Shown: piece by piece, positions 25,703 to 37,060 of the stretch
Position numbering within the stretch: position 1 is the stretch's first letter
Layout: every line of letters begins with the position of its first letter
Assembly: GCA_902792895.1 (NCBI GenBank)
Contig: CADBBK010000002.1
Location: 62,001-126,000 of the forward strand
DNA from: an uncultured Bacteroidales bacterium
GTDB taxonomy: Bacteria > Bacteroidota > Bacteroidia > Bacteroidales > Muribaculaceae
Length of the DNA stretch: 64,000 bases
Reading direction: 5' to 3'
Notes under the pieces: generated by a model
What the model saw: only the letters and a program-made list of their open reading frames with translations
Database searches by the model: none
Told to the model about the DNA's origin: nothing
Translations under genes and position numbers: made by a program

Positions 25703-27787
25703 CTACTTTTTCTTTCTCTTAGATTTAGCACGATAAAGCGCTTTTCGCAGGCGGTCAGCAATCTCATGCTCCTCGTCAGCGAGTTCGTCTAGCCCGATCT
25801 TTTCATAGATGGCCTGGAGGTGATCGTGCGGTTCAGGGCGTTTTTTGTCAGCCTTTGCCGCGCGTTTATATGACTTAATGCTCTCAGGAACGTCTCGCTT
25901 CAGTTCCATTAATTCAGCCATCGCCATGTGTGCCGGATAACTGCTCTCGTCCAACTCAATTGCTCGTTTCAATTCTTCTTCCGCGCTGTCAAGCAAGTCA
26001 ATGGCCATCATCAGGCGTCCTTTACCGATCATCGCCTCGATACAGTCCGGCATGATGCGCAGTGCCTTGTTGAAATTGGCGAGAGCTGAACGTATTGCTA
26101 TGTCATCCAACCGTTTACCGTAATGGGTGCTCCCCTCGCCCACTACCCCACTCTCATCCATATCAAGTGCTTGATTACCCATCGACGCATATTCCAGCGC
26201 AAGCTCGTGAAGCAGTTTCTTTTGGCTTTCAATCACTCCCTTGAGTCGTTCAATGGTCATTAACTGTTTCTTGAATGTGCTTAATTTTCTGGAAATCAGA
26301 CGCTTTACTGATGGATTTTGCAGATTGTCCTTGATTTTCATTGCTTGGGTGAAGCACTCAACACTTTCCTCAAAGTCCTGGTGCTCAAAGGCATACACCG
26401 CACGTCGATAAAGTTGGTTGGCACGTTCCTGTTCCATCGCATCGTTGATGATTTGGCGGTTGTTGAACTGCCGGCTGAAATCCACAACGGCCAAATTGAC
26501 AATGATGTCGCGTTCGCTCAACGGTTTGAGCAAGGTGATGCCTTCCATCGATGTGCATCGCGACAGGGCTACATAGGTCTGCCCGCCGGTAAATGCCCCA
26601 CCGACGAAATCTATGACAACATGATTAAACGTCAGGCCTTGGCTCTTGTGCACTGTGAGTGCCCAGGCTGGTTTAATGGGAATCTGCATGAATGTTCCCA
26701 GCACCTTTTCCTCGACTTTCTTCTCCTTTTCATTATAGGAATACTGCATGTTTTCCCACACCTCGGGCAGTACTTCCAGCTCGGCGCCATCCTCGAGTGT
26801 GACATAGACTTCATGGTCTCTTAGACGGGTTACCTTGCCGATTGTGCCGTTGTACCATCGACCCTCCTTATCGTTGCGGATAAAGATGACCTGAGCGCCC
26901 TCCTTGAGTGTAAGATTCAATGCAGTGGGAAGACTATTCTCAGGGAAATCACCCTCGATATTGCCAAGATAAGTGAATTCTGGTGTCTTCAATGCCTTCA
27001 TGTGCTCATCGTTGATGGCATCCACTGTATCACGACGAGTGGCCAGGGTAATGGAGAAGTTGTCGCTGATTTCCTGATAGTTGGGGTCACAACGTTGGTT
27101 CAGACGGGCTATATCGGCATGGGTGGCACGATTGATGCGCACCCGGTCGAGCAAGGAAATGAAATCGTTGTCGCTCTGGCGGTAGATCTTGCGCAACTCG
27201 ATGGGCACCAGGTTGATTTGCCCAAAAGCACGCGCATTGAAAAAGAAGAAATTCGGGTAGTAACGGCGCAAGATGTCGCGTGTGTCATGAGTCACAACCG
27301 GCTCCAGCTGGAAAATGTCGCCCACCAGCAGCAATTGCTTGCCGCCAAAGGGCTCTCGCATATTACCAGAATAGACGCGCAGCACACGGTCGACAAAGTC
27401 GATGATATCAACCCTCACCATCGATATCTCGTCGATGATGATGAGCTCAAGCTCGCGGATGAGTTTGATTTTCTCTTTGGTGTAGCGCAACATCTTGCGC
27501 AATCGCGTGATGTTGGAAATGTCGGGATCGTCGGGCAGCAGGGGCTTGAAAGGAATCTTAAAGAAGGAGTGCATCGTCTGCCCTCCCACATTGACCGCCG
27601 CAATGCCAGTTGGGGCCAGCACAACGAGTTTCTTCTTGGTAGTGGCACGGATATACCTCAGGAACGTGCTCTTGCCTGTTCCTGCTTTGCCCGTGAGGAA
27701 CACCGACCGGTTGGTCTTTCTGATGATGCTCCAAGCGTCCTGAAACTCGGGGTTGTCCAGGTCAATATGCTGCAAGTCGTCGGCCAC
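25703..27787 (-). CDS. Pif1/RecD-like helicase with C-terminal TPR region
   Basis: An ATP-dependent 5'-3' DNA helicase of superfamily 1B, 694 residues. The N-terminal helicase part (about 15-445) has GKAGTGKST (33-41), IIIDEISMV, GDIFQLEPV, RKIYRQSD and the UvrD-C-like VHKSQGLTF and YVALSRC motifs. From about 450 to the end lies a helical segment with TPR-like units (ALANFNKALRIMPDCIEAM, AEEELKRAIELDESSYPAH, SIKSYKRAAKADKKRPEPH) and a basic tail. TPR repeats fused to Pif1 point to protein-protein contacts, for example at forks or repair sites. The start is GTG. It follows lepA by 31 bases and is likely cotranscribed. Confidence 0.88.
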   Translation of the reverse strand: MADDLQHIDLDNPEFQDAWSIIRKTNRSVFLTGKAGTGKSTFLRYIRATTKKKLVVLAPTGIAAVNVGGQTMHSFFKIPFKPLLPDDPDISNITRLRKMLRYTKEKIKLIRELELIIIDEISMVRVDIIDFVDRVLRVYSGNMREPFGGKQLLLVGDIFQLEPVVTHDTRDILRRYYPNFFFFNARAFGQINLVPIELRKIYRQSDNDFISLLDRVRINRATHADIARLNQRCDPNYQEISDNFSITLATRRDTVDAINDEHMKALKTPEFTYLGNIEGDFPENSLPTALNLTLKEGAQVIFIRNDKEGRWYNGTIGKVTRLRDHEVYVTLEDGAELEVLPEVWENMQYSYNEKEKKVEEKVLGTFMQIPIKPAWALTVHKSQGLTFNHVVIDFVGGAFTGGQTYVALSRCTSMEGITLLKPLSERDIIVNLAVVDFSRQFNNRQIINDAMEQERANQLYRRAVYAFEHQDFEESVECFTQAMKIKDNLQNPSVKRLISRKLSTFKKQLMTIERLKGVIESQKKLLHELALEYASMGNQALDMDESGVVGEGSTHYGKRLDDIAIRSALANFNKALRIMPDCIEAMIGKGRLMMAIDLLDSAEEELKRAIELDESSYPAHMAMAELMELKRDVPESIKSYKRAAKADKKRPEPHDHLQAIYEKIGLDELADEEHEIADRLRKALYRAKSKRKKK

Positions 27788-27818
27788 GATGCAAACCTGC
27801 CTTTAACAATCAGGGGGG

Positions 27819-29606
<1,788 letters not shown>

Positions 29607-29644
29607 TCGTTGGATTGTCTTGTTGTTTTTCTTGTTCTGGAGTG

Positions 29645-29652
29645 CAAAGATA
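29645..29652 (-). promoter_or_regulatory. -7 promoter element of lepA
   Basis: TATCTTTG followed by CAC on the minus strand, 38 bases before the chosen lepA start. It excludes the longer frame from 29669. Confidence 0.65.
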
Positions 29653-29732
29653 GCACTTTTTTTCCACATTCAGGGCCGCTAGGTGCCTATAATTATCTAC
29701 TTACCGCAAAACTCCCCATCAGCGCCTTGAAC

Positions 29733-29774
29733 AAAAAACTGGCCGCTCGTGATACCAGGGTAGCGAGCGGCCAG
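29733..29774 (-). terminator. Intrinsic terminator after glmM
   Basis: An 11-base GC-rich perfect stem, CTGGCCGCTCG with CGAGCGGCCAG, then TTTTTT on the minus strand, 19 bases past the glmM stop. Confidence 0.9.
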
Positions 29775-29792
29775 TAGATAGTCGTAATCAGA

Positions 29793-31178
29793 TCAAATCA
29801 GGGAAAGGACGATTTGCTTGACATCTTCGCCCAGTCGCTCAGCCTCCTGCATGGTGTGGGCCTCGCTGTAGATGCGGATGATGGGCTCGGTATTGCTCTT
29901 GCGCAGGTGTACCCAGCTGTCGGCAAAGTCAATCTTCACACCGTCGATTGTTGTCATCTGCTCGCCCTGATAGTGCTTTTCTACAGCCTTGAGGATGGCA
30001 TCGACGTCCATTTCGGGCTTGAGTTCCAGCTTGGTCTTGGCGATGCTGTACTGCGGATAGGTCTGCTTGAGCTCGCTGACGGTCTTGCCGCTCTTGGCAA
30101 GCAACGAGAGGAACAGAGCGACACCCACGAGGGCGTCACGGCCATAGTGGCTGGCGGGATAGATGACTCCGCCATTGCCCTCACCACCGATGACGGCACC
30201 GGTGCGGCGCATCTCGGTGGTCACGTTCACCTCACCCACTGCAGCTGCCGTGTAAGTGCAGCCGTGGTTATTGGTCACGTCGCGCAGCGCGCGTGAGGAG
30301 GACAGATTGCTCACTGTGGAGCCCGGTGTGTGGGCCAGCACATAGTCGGCTACGGCAACGAGCGTATATTCCTCGACAAAGAATTCACCATTCTCCATGA
30401 CAATCGCCAGACGATCCACATCGGGGTCAACGACAAAGCCCACATCGGCCTTGCCCTGACGCATGAAGTCGCTGATGGCAGTCAGGTTCTGGGGAATCGG
30501 CTCGGGGGTGTGACCGAAGTTGCCCGTCGGGTCACAGAAGAGTTTTTCCACACGCTTCACGCCCAGTGCATCGAGCAGTTGCGGGATGGCAACGCCACCC
30601 ACCGAGTTGACAGCATCCACAGCGACCGTGAAGTCGGCCTTGCGGATAGCTTCCACGTCAACCAGGTCTAATGCCAGCACTTGGTCGATGTGCCGCCTCA
30701 ACCAGGTATAGTTCTTCTGCTCACGGCCCAGGTGGTCCACGTCGGCATAGTCAAAGTCCTCGGCTTCGGCAAGACGCAACACTTCCTTGCCCTCGGCATC
30801 GGTGAGGAATTCACCGTTGTGATTGAGAAGTTTAAGGGCATTCCACTGCTTGGGGTTGTGCGATGCCGTGATGATGATGCCGCCGCATGCGTGCTCACCG
30901 ACAACTGCCAGTTCGGTCGTGGGCGTGGTGGCGAGGCCGATGTTGACCACGTCAAACCCCATGCCCATGAGCGTTCCAACCACCGTGTTGAGCACCATGC
31001 GTCCCGACAGGCGTGCATCACGCCCGACGACGATGACGTTTGACTTGACTGGCGAGTTGCGTCTCATGAACGTGGCATAAGCCGAAGTGAATTTGACGAT
31101 GTCGAGCGGTGAAAGACCATCACCGGCTTTGCCGCCGATGGTACCGCGGATTCCTGATATTGACTTAATGAGTGACAT
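29793..31178 (-). CDS. glmM: Phosphoglucosamine mutase (or phosphohexomutase)
   Basis: Converts glucosamine-6-phosphate to glucosamine-1-phosphate for peptidoglycan and LPS precursors. Related phosphohexomutase activity is possible. The 461-residue alpha-D-phosphohexomutase fold has the phosphoserine loop TASHNP (about 105-110), the Mg loop DPDVDRLA (about 251-258), the sugar-binding GEGNGG near 333 and the C-terminal phosphate loop RKSNTEPIIRIYSEA. The N-terminal SGIRGTIGG is typical of Bacteroidota GlmM. It is the last gene of a minus-strand group with DUF4827 and the DHH phosphoesterase, and ends at a strong terminator. Confidence 0.9.
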   Translation of the reverse strand: MSLIKSISGIRGTIGGKAGDGLSPLDIVKFTSAYATFMRRNSPVKSNVIVVGRDARLSGRMVLNTVVGTLMGMGFDVVNIGLATTPTTELAVVGEHACGGIIITASHNPKQWNALKLLNHNGEFLTDAEGKEVLRLAEAEDFDYADVDHLGREQKNYTWLRRHIDQVLALDLVDVEAIRKADFTVAVDAVNSVGGVAIPQLLDALGVKRVEKLFCDPTGNFGHTPEPIPQNLTAISDFMRQGKADVGFVVDPDVDRLAIVMENGEFFVEEYTLVAVADYVLAHTPGSTVSNLSSSRALRDVTNNHGCTYTAAAVGEVNVTTEMRRTGAVIGGEGNGGVIYPASHYGRDALVGVALFLSLLAKSGKTVSELKQTYPQYSIAKTKLELKPEMDVDAILKAVEKHYQGEQMTTIDGVKIDFADSWVHLRKSNTEPIIRIYSEAHTMQEAERLGEDVKQIVLSLI

Positions 31179-31210
31179 GTTTCTTAAAGTATGATAATAG
31201 AAGTGGTTGA

Positions 31211-31789
31211 CTAAATCTGGCTATGGAAATAGCGCACATGATAGAGGAACGGAATCACATAGGAAATCTCGTTGGTGAAGCCAAACTGTGACTTGATGAC
31301 GAGGTTCACCTCGCAGCCCACGCCCAGGAAGAGCAGTGGATACTGCAGGCCATAGCCCCACTGTGACGATGAGGGCAGCGTGTAGTCCTTGAAGTTGAAC
31401 GTGCACGGCGCTTCGTCCATCGTGTTCTCGTTGCCGCTGTAGAGGGTCAACATGCCGTCGGCATACCAGGACGAGAGGTTATAGCGCGAGTAGCGGAAGT
31501 AGATGGGCTCGCCTGCCTTGGCCTTGTCGGTGAAGCGGTTGCCTGCTTTGATGACCTGCATGTAGATGTTGCCGTCAGGGTCGAGCCGATAGAAGGGAGC
31601 GTTCTCCCCCACCTCAAACACGGTGTCCTCGGGCACAGTCATGCACACGCGGTGGTTGGCGAGATAGGCATTGACGGAATTGCGTTCGTCGTTAAGCCTG
31701 TCGGCATAACTCTGGTCGTTGTTGCATGCTGAGAGTGTCATGAGGGCAATGAGCCCAACAAAGAGTGATCGATAGATAATGTTCTTCAT
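31211..31789 (-). CDS. DUF4827-type lipoprotein
   Basis: A 192-residue lipoprotein. The signal is MKNIIYRSLFVGLIALMTLS with lipobox LSAC, Cys at about 22. The mature part has the conserved YADRLNDERNSVNAYLA start and the IYMQVIKAG, PIYFRYSRYNL and VNLVIKSQFGF segments that I associate with DUF4827, a Bacteroidota-only family of unknown function. It lies 10 bases after the DHH phosphoesterase gene and 32 bases before glmM, so it is probably cotranscribed with both. Role unknown. Confidence 0.78.
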   Translation of the reverse strand: MKNIIYRSLFVGLIALMTLSACNNDQSYADRLNDERNSVNAYLANHRVCMTVPEDTVFEVGENAPFYRLDPDGNIYMQVIKAGNRFTDKAKAGEPIYFRYSRYNLSSWYADGMLTLYSGNENTMDEAPCTFNFKDYTLPSSSQWGYGLQYPLLFLGVGCEVNLVIKSQFGFTNEISYVIPFLYHVRYFHSQI

Positions 31790-31799
31790 TATATGATGA

Positions 31800-32849
31800 T
31801 TATTGTTGTTCTTCAGTTTTTTGTTCGGTTACATCGGGAAAGAGGTCCGCGAGTACTTGATGAAACACCTGCACAGCCTCGTCGATGGTGCCGTCGAACT
31901 CGCCACCGGCAGCGTTCTTGTGGCCGCCACCATTGAAATAATGCTCGCAGATGTCACTCACCGAGAAATCTCCCTGTGAGCGGCACGACAACTTGATTTT
32001 GTCGGCATCTTCACGCATGAACACACTCCAGTAGATGCCGGGGATGGCGAGCGGCTTGTTGACGAGGGTTTCGGTGTCGCCACGATTATAGTTGAAGCGT
32101 TCCAGTTCTTCCTTGTCCAGCGTGATGAGCGCAACACCGCATTCGGGATAGAGTTCCATCTTCTCGTTGATGGCGTAGCCCTGCAGGCGCAGGCTGTCGG
32201 CGCTGAAGGTGTTCATTGCCTTGTTGTAGAGCGTGATGCGATCAAAACGGCGACGCATGACCGAAGCAACAATCTCATAGAACTCAGGGTTCTCGCAGCT
32301 GTAGGCAAAGCCGCCCGTGTCGGTCAGCAGTCCCACATACAGGCAGCTGGCAGTATAGCGGTCCATGAACTTGAGCAGTCCCAACTGCATGAACACACGG
32401 AACACCAGTTCGCATGTCGATGAGGCTTCGGGGAACGAGATTGCCAGGTCAAACACATCCTCAGGTCCAAGGTGATGGTCGATGAGCACACGAGGCGTCT
32501 TGAGCGGCTCAATGATTTCGGCCAGCCGGTCGATGCGCTTCATGGCATTGAAGTCAAGGCAGCAGATGAGTTGAGCCTCCTGCAGCACATGGCGGGCACG
32601 CAGCTCATGCTTGGTGAAGACCACGATGTCATGCACGCCGGGAATGAACTCCAGCGAACGCGGGGCCATATCGGGAGTGACGACAACGGCATCTTTTCCC
32701 AATCGCCGCAGCACATGGCACAGGGCCAGTGTAGAGCCCAGTGCATCACCGTCGGGTGACTTGTGGCAGGTGATGGCAATGCGCTGCACGCCATTGATCA
32801 TGGCACGCAGGCGCTCGATGGCCTTCTCGTCAATTATCGGAGTAATCAT
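31800..32849 (-). CDS. DHH-family phosphoesterase (NrnA-like)
   Basis: Predicted to degrade very short RNA (nanoRNA) and/or 3',5'-bisphosphoadenosine, cytosolic. The 349-residue protein has an N-terminal DHH domain: SPDGDALGSTLAL (about 31-43), CCLDFN and LIDHHLG with the DHH signature near 122-124. The C-terminal DHHA1 domain has the substrate-binding GGGHKNAAGG near 308-317. It is followed 10 bases later by the DUF4827 gene. It lies 96 bases after the secreted endonuclease/phosphatase. Confidence 0.9.
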   Translation of the reverse strand: MITPIIDEKAIERLRAMINGVQRIAITCHKSPDGDALGSTLALCHVLRRLGKDAVVVTPDMAPRSLEFIPGVHDIVVFTKHELRARHVLQEAQLICCLDFNAMKRIDRLAEIIEPLKTPRVLIDHHLGPEDVFDLAISFPEASSTCELVFRVFMQLGLLKFMDRYTASCLYVGLLTDTGGFAYSCENPEFYEIVASVMRRRFDRITLYNKAMNTFSADSLRLQGYAINEKMELYPECGVALITLDKEELERFNYNRGDTETLVNKPLAIPGIYWSVFMREDADKIKLSCRSQGDFSVSDICEHYFNGGGHKNAAGGEFDGTIDEAVQVFHQVLADLFPDVTEQKTEEQQ

Positions 32850-32945
32850 TAGTTTCTTATAAATGCAGAATGCAAAGTTACTGCTTTTTCGTCACATGGG
32901 CCCACAATGACAGGTTTAATTAAAGTTAATGCATGAGCCGAGTCA

Positions 32946-33869
32946 TCATGGCTTGAGTGTGAGGCGGACAAATACGGGATAGTGGTCCGACGGCTGTCGG
33001 CGGGTGTATTTGCTGAAGTTGATTTGCTGCGGGGCATCATGGCCCTTGAGTTGGGTTGACGATGCCTCGTTGGCCACCCAGTAACTGTTGGTGAGCACAC
33101 CGTAGGCCTCGACCTCAGTATCGGGTGAAACGAAGATGTGGTCGATGCGGCTGTCGGTGTACAGGTCGGTGTCAAAGGAGTTGAACGTACCATTCTCGGC
33201 AAAACGCAGTTGTGACTTGTGATAAGAATCTGCCAATAGTCCCGAATTGGTGAAAATAGTATAGATCTCATCATTCTGGTCCACGTTAAAGTCACCGGTG
33301 ACAATGACAGGCGCTCCCTGGGCAATCTCACGGATTTTCCTCACGATGAGTTTGGCTCCCTCACGGCGTGCAACCACACCCACATGGTCCATGTGCAGGT
33401 TGAAGAAGTAGAAGGCATCATCATTGGTTGCCGTTTGACCTGCAAATTTACCCCAAGTGCAGATGCGCACGCAGGCCGCATCCCATCCCAGACCGGGCCT
33501 GTCGGGGGTCTCGCTGATCCAGAAATTGCCTTGGTCCAGGAGCCTCAGACGGTCTTTCTTGTAGAAGATGGCGGCATACTCGCCTGCAGTGGCGCCGTCA
33601 TCACGCGCTACCCCGATGTAGTCATATCCGTTGAGGCCATTCAGCATGTCAAGCAACTGGACATGCAGCACTTCCTGGGTACCGAAGATATCGGGCGACA
33701 TGAAGTTCAACTGGTCACAGATGACTTGGCATCTCTTCTGCCAGACGTTGCCATTAATACTGTCACTGCTGACTTTTAACCTGATGTTGTAGGAGCCCAC
33801 GAGCATCTGGGCCGACGTTGACATTGAAACCAATATCGAGAGTGAAATGATAAACAAAAACTTCTTCAT
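32946..33869 (-). CDS. Secreted endonuclease/exonuclease/phosphatase family protein
   Basis: A 307-residue exported metal-dependent hydrolase of the DNase I-like fold, with a Sec signal at residues 1-20 (MKKFLFIISLSILVSMSTSA). Family motifs are SYNIRL near residue 27, FGTQEVL with the metal-binding Glu, LHMDHVG, TGDFNVDQND near 190 and the C-terminal SDHYPVFV with the catalytic His. The substrate could be nucleic acid, a phospholipid head group or a phosphorylated sugar; the sequence does not decide. It is divergent from mgtC with its own promoter. Confidence 0.9.
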   Translation of the reverse strand: MKKFLFIISLSILVSMSTSAQMLVGSYNIRLKVSSDSINGNVWQKRCQVICDQLNFMSPDIFGTQEVLHVQLLDMLNGLNGYDYIGVARDDGATAGEYAAIFYKKDRLRLLDQGNFWISETPDRPGLGWDAACVRICTWGKFAGQTATNDDAFYFFNLHMDHVGVVARREGAKLIVRKIREIAQGAPVIVTGDFNVDQNDEIYTIFTNSGLLADSYHKSQLRFAENGTFNSFDTDLYTDSRIDHIFVSPDTEVEAYGVLTNSYWVANEASSTQLKGHDAPQQINFSKYTRRQPSDHYPVFVRLTLKP

Positions 33870-33893
33870 AGCAGTATATTATGGATTTTGGCA

Positions 33894-33901
33894 CAAAAGT
33901 A
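33894..33901 (-). promoter_or_regulatory. -7 promoter element of the secreted endonuclease gene
   Basis: TACTTTTG on the minus strand, 24 bases before the ATG at 33869, preceded by a T-run. No clear -33. Confidence 0.55.
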
Positions 33902-33921
33902 GCAAAAAAAATAGACACGGG

Positions 33922-33953
33922 ATTGCTACGGTGGCCCAAAAACACTATCTTTG
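33922..33953 (+). promoter_or_regulatory. Promoter of mgtC
   Basis: ATTG at 33922-33925, 20 bases, TATCTTTG at 33946-33953, then the ATG at 33973. It lies inside the longest upstream frame, so it fixes the mgtC start. Confidence 0.7.
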
Positions 33954-33972
33954 CAGGAAACTGACCGAAACT

Positions 33973-34689
33973 ATGTTAGAGAGTATTTATCAAGACATCA
34001 TGAGTCCCGATGTCAATCTTGTGGGGGCTGTCGCCAAGTTGGTGCTGAGCCTGATGCTGGGCGCCATCATCGGCCTGGAACGTCGCCGCAAAGGGCAGAT
34101 TGCCGGTATGCGCACCTTTGCACTCATCTCGATGGGCGCCACACTTGCCATGCTCATTTCCATCTATATCCCACAGGAGTACATGGGGTTAAAGAATGGT
34201 GATCCCGGTCGCATCGCTGCCCAGGTGGTAAGCGGTGTGGGTTTTCTGGGTGCTGGAGCCATTATCCAGATGAAAGGCTCGGTGCGCGGCTTGACAACGG
34301 CTGCCGGCATCTGGATGGCAGCATGTATCGGTTTGGCCGTCGGCGCGGGCATGTACCTCATCAGCGTCATTGCCACGTTGCTCATCATTTTTATCCTGGT
34401 GAATATCGAGCGCATAGAGATGCGGCATAATTTCCTGTGGGAGACCAAGATCATCCGCGTGAAGATGGATGGCATTCTCGACGACATCCAGCCCCTGCGC
34501 GACATCATCACAAGCAACGATGTACACATCAGTGACGAGTTCATGAAATATGATTACGAGGACGGCTTCACCATTGTCAACTTCATGGTGCGTAGCACGA
34601 GCAAGGTCAATGTCCCCGCCTTGTTTGCCGAGATCAAGCAGCTGGGCAATCCGCGTTCCATCACTATTACCAACGAGATGAACATGTAG
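33973..34689 (+). CDS. MgtC/SapB-family membrane protein
   Basis: An inner-membrane protein of 238 residues. The N-terminal MgtC domain has four to five helices and the signature LVLSLMLGAIIGLERRRKGQIAGMRTFALI. GVGFLGAGAII and RGLTTAAGIWMAA follow. Residues 165-238 form a small cytoplasmic ACT-like domain. Family members affect magnesium homeostasis and, in MgtC proper, F1Fo ATPase activity, but the function of the Bacteroidota branch is not settled. The start at 33973 is set by the promoter. It lies 38 bases ahead of a cation:proton antiporter gene, which suggests a shared ion-homeostasis role. Confidence 0.9.
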   Translation: MLESIYQDIMSPDVNLVGAVAKLVLSLMLGAIIGLERRRKGQIAGMRTFALISMGATLAMLISIYIPQEYMGLKNGDPGRIAAQVVSGVGFLGAGAIIQMKGSVRGLTTAAGIWMAACIGLAVGAGMYLISVIATLLIIFILVNIERIEMRHNFLWETKIIRVKMDGILDDIQPLRDIITSNDVHISDEFMKYDYEDGFTIVNFMVRSTSKVNVPALFAEIKQLGNPRSITITNEMNM

Positions 34690-34727
34690 CCCTTGGTCGC
34701 TATCCTCTAGTTAACTGACAACAACAA

Positions 34728-36974
34728 ATGGAATCAATTGATATCAACAGTCTAATCAGCGATTTGGCGCTGATACTGATACTTGGTGCAATCGCCACCG
34801 TAGTGTTTAAAATGTTGAAGCAGCCCATTGTATTGGGCTATATCGTAGCCGGTTTTCTTGCCAGCCCCCATTTCTCACTGCTCCCCTCGGTTGTCGTCGA
34901 GGCCAATATCGAGTTCTGGGCACAGATTGGTATCATTGTGTTGCTTTTCTCCCTTGGATTGGAATTCAGTTTCAAGAAATTGGTTGATGTGGGCGGCTCT
35001 GCCATACTGACTGCCTTAATCATTGTCTTGGGCATGATGAGCCTGGGATTCATCGTGGGCAAATTCCTTGGGTTCGGGCTTGTGAACAGCATTTTCCTGG
35101 GTGGTATGATCTCGATGTCGTCAACAACCATCATTCTCAAGGCGTTGACCGACTTGAACATGCGACAACGGCGCTTTGTGCCCATGACCTTCGCCGTGCT
35201 CATCGTCGAGGACCTGTTTGCCGTCGTGATGATGGTGATTCTGTCCTCTATTGCCTTGAACAACAGCGTCAAGGGTGATGAAATGGTGGGAAGCATCCTC
35301 AAACTGTCCTTCTTCCTGGTCATGTGGTTCACAGTGGGCATCTTCATGATCCCCACCCTGTTCAAGCGCTTCAAGCGTTACATCAGCGACGAGCAGATGC
35401 TCATCATTGCTATGGGATTGTGCTTCGCAATGGTGCTGTTCTCGACTATGTCAGGGTTCTCGGCAGCATTGGGCGCTTTTATCATGGGCTCCATCTTGGC
35501 GGGGACTGTCGAGGCCGAGCGCATCGAGCGACTCGTCTCGTCGGTCAAGGACTTGTTTGGCGCCGTCTTCTTTATCTCGGTAGGCATGATGGTTAACCCC
35601 GCCGTGATAACCCAGCACTGGAGCGTTATTGCCCTGCTGGCCGTTGTCGTAGTAGTGGGCATGATCATCTTTGGCACCTTCGGCATGCTGGCAACTGGTC
35701 AGCCCCTTAAGTTGGCCATGGAATCGGGCTTCTCGTTGACGCAGATTGGTGAGTTCTCATTCATCATTGCCACTCTGGGTACCAGCCTGGGTGTGCTGGA
35801 TGAGACCATTTATCCCATTATAGTGGCCGTTTCGGTGATTACCACATTCACCACCCCGTTTTTCATCAAGCAGGCAGTGCCGTGCTACAATGCCTTGTAT
35901 AAGGTGTTGCCCAAGTCTTGGACGCGCCTGCTCAACGGCTACAGCCATGACGCTTCCCAGAGTGAGGTGAGCGAGACGCGCATGATATGGAAATCCATCG
36001 TTTCACGCTATCTGGTGCGTCTTTTAGTGTATTCGGTGGTCATCGTGGCGCTGATTGTGGTGTGTCGCACATACGTCATGCCATGGATCCTGCGGTTGCT
36101 GGGTGATGGGGACTGGGCAAGGCTCGTTTGTGCCGTGGTGTCGCTGGCTGCTACTGGCCCCTTCATCGTGTCAATCATCATGCCTACGGTTAAGCGCAAC
36201 GAACACGACCGCCTGGTCGAGAAGGGAGGTACAGTCTCCTATGTCCCCTTCGTGGTGATGACCATCATCAGCCTGTTGCTGTCCATCATTTTTGTGGCTT
36301 GGCTGCTGCAGGGTGTCTATCAAAGTGCTACGGCAATGATTATAGCAATCCTGCTGGTCGCTGTTGGGGTGGTTGCGGTGGCCGTAATACCTACTCCGCT
36401 GCGCAAGCGATTGAACAATATTGAGAAGCGCTTCATCAGCAACATCAACGAGCGTGAGAACCGCCGCACCGGACACGAGAACAACCTGGTAAGTGACCTG
36501 CATCTCGCTTATATGAAGGTGGGATACGATTGCCCCTTTGTCGGTGATAGGTTGCGTAACCTCGACCTGCGGTCGCGCTATGGTGTGAACCTTGTCAACA
36601 TCCAGCGTGCCGGACGCCTGCATCCAGTTCCGTCGGGTGATATGCGCATCTTCCCCGGTGATGTGCTGGGCGTGATTGCCACCGAGGAACAGATTCAAAA
36701 CCTACTTCCGATGGTTGAGGCTCAGAGCGACAAGGTCGAGGCTCCCGTCGAGGACGTTAAATTCATCCACTTTGCCATCAGTAATCGATCACCCATCGTC
36801 GGTGTGGCGCTCGAGAATACGCGCCTGCGCGAAGACTACGGGGCACTGCTGGTCGCTGTGCAGCGCGGCGAGGACGATTACATCTCCCCCACCCCCGACC
36901 TCACGTTCAAGCCTGGAGACATCCTGTGGATTGTGGGCAATCCCAAGCGTCTGGCTGCCCTCAAGGGAGAGTAG
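34728..36974 (+). CDS. CPA2-type cation:proton antiporter with TrkA-C domains
   Basis: An inner-membrane K+ or Na+/H+ antiporter of 748 residues. The Kef-type exchanger domain (about 1-390) has LGYIVAGFLASP, a GLEFSFKKL segment, the helix MISMSSTTIILKAL and GEFSFIIATLGTSLG. A further four-helix membrane region lies at about 420-560. Two cytoplasmic TrkA-C (RCK C-lobe) domains follow at about 600-665 and 680-748, each with a P/FPGD(V/I)L turn. No full RCK Rossmann domain is seen, so the ligand for gating is unclear. It ends at a bidirectional terminator and is likely cotranscribed with mgtC. Confidence 0.9.
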   Translation: MESIDINSLISDLALILILGAIATVVFKMLKQPIVLGYIVAGFLASPHFSLLPSVVVEANIEFWAQIGIIVLLFSLGLEFSFKKLVDVGGSAILTALIIVLGMMSLGFIVGKFLGFGLVNSIFLGGMISMSSTTIILKALTDLNMRQRRFVPMTFAVLIVEDLFAVVMMVILSSIALNNSVKGDEMVGSILKLSFFLVMWFTVGIFMIPTLFKRFKRYISDEQMLIIAMGLCFAMVLFSTMSGFSAALGAFIMGSILAGTVEAERIERLVSSVKDLFGAVFFISVGMMVNPAVITQHWSVIALLAVVVVVGMIIFGTFGMLATGQPLKLAMESGFSLTQIGEFSFIIATLGTSLGVLDETIYPIIVAVSVITTFTTPFFIKQAVPCYNALYKVLPKSWTRLLNGYSHDASQSEVSETRMIWKSIVSRYLVRLLVYSVVIVALIVVCRTYVMPWILRLLGDGDWARLVCAVVSLAATGPFIVSIIMPTVKRNEHDRLVEKGGTVSYVPFVVMTIISLLLSIIFVAWLLQGVYQSATAMIIAILLVAVGVVAVAVIPTPLRKRLNNIEKRFISNINERENRRTGHENNLVSDLHLAYMKVGYDCPFVGDRLRNLDLRSRYGVNLVNIQRAGRLHPVPSGDMRIFPGDVLGVIATEEQIQNLLPMVEAQSDKVEAPVEDVKFIHFAISNRSPIVGVALENTRLREDYGALLVAVQRGEDDYISPTPDLTFKPGDILWIVGNPKRLAALKGE

Positions 36975-36993
36975 AGACCATTTGGGCTATTAA

Positions 36994-37041
36994 ACAAAAA
37001 TCATGCGCCATACCCCAATTGGGCAGGCGCATGGTTTTGTT
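36994..37041. terminator. Bidirectional terminator
   Basis: Arms AACAAAAATCATGCGCC (36994-37009) and GGCGCATGGTTTTGTT (37026-37041) with A/T runs on both sides, between the converging antiporter and dockerin-protein genes. Confidence 0.85.
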
Positions 37042-37060
37042 ATAGGGTTATGTAAAAGGC

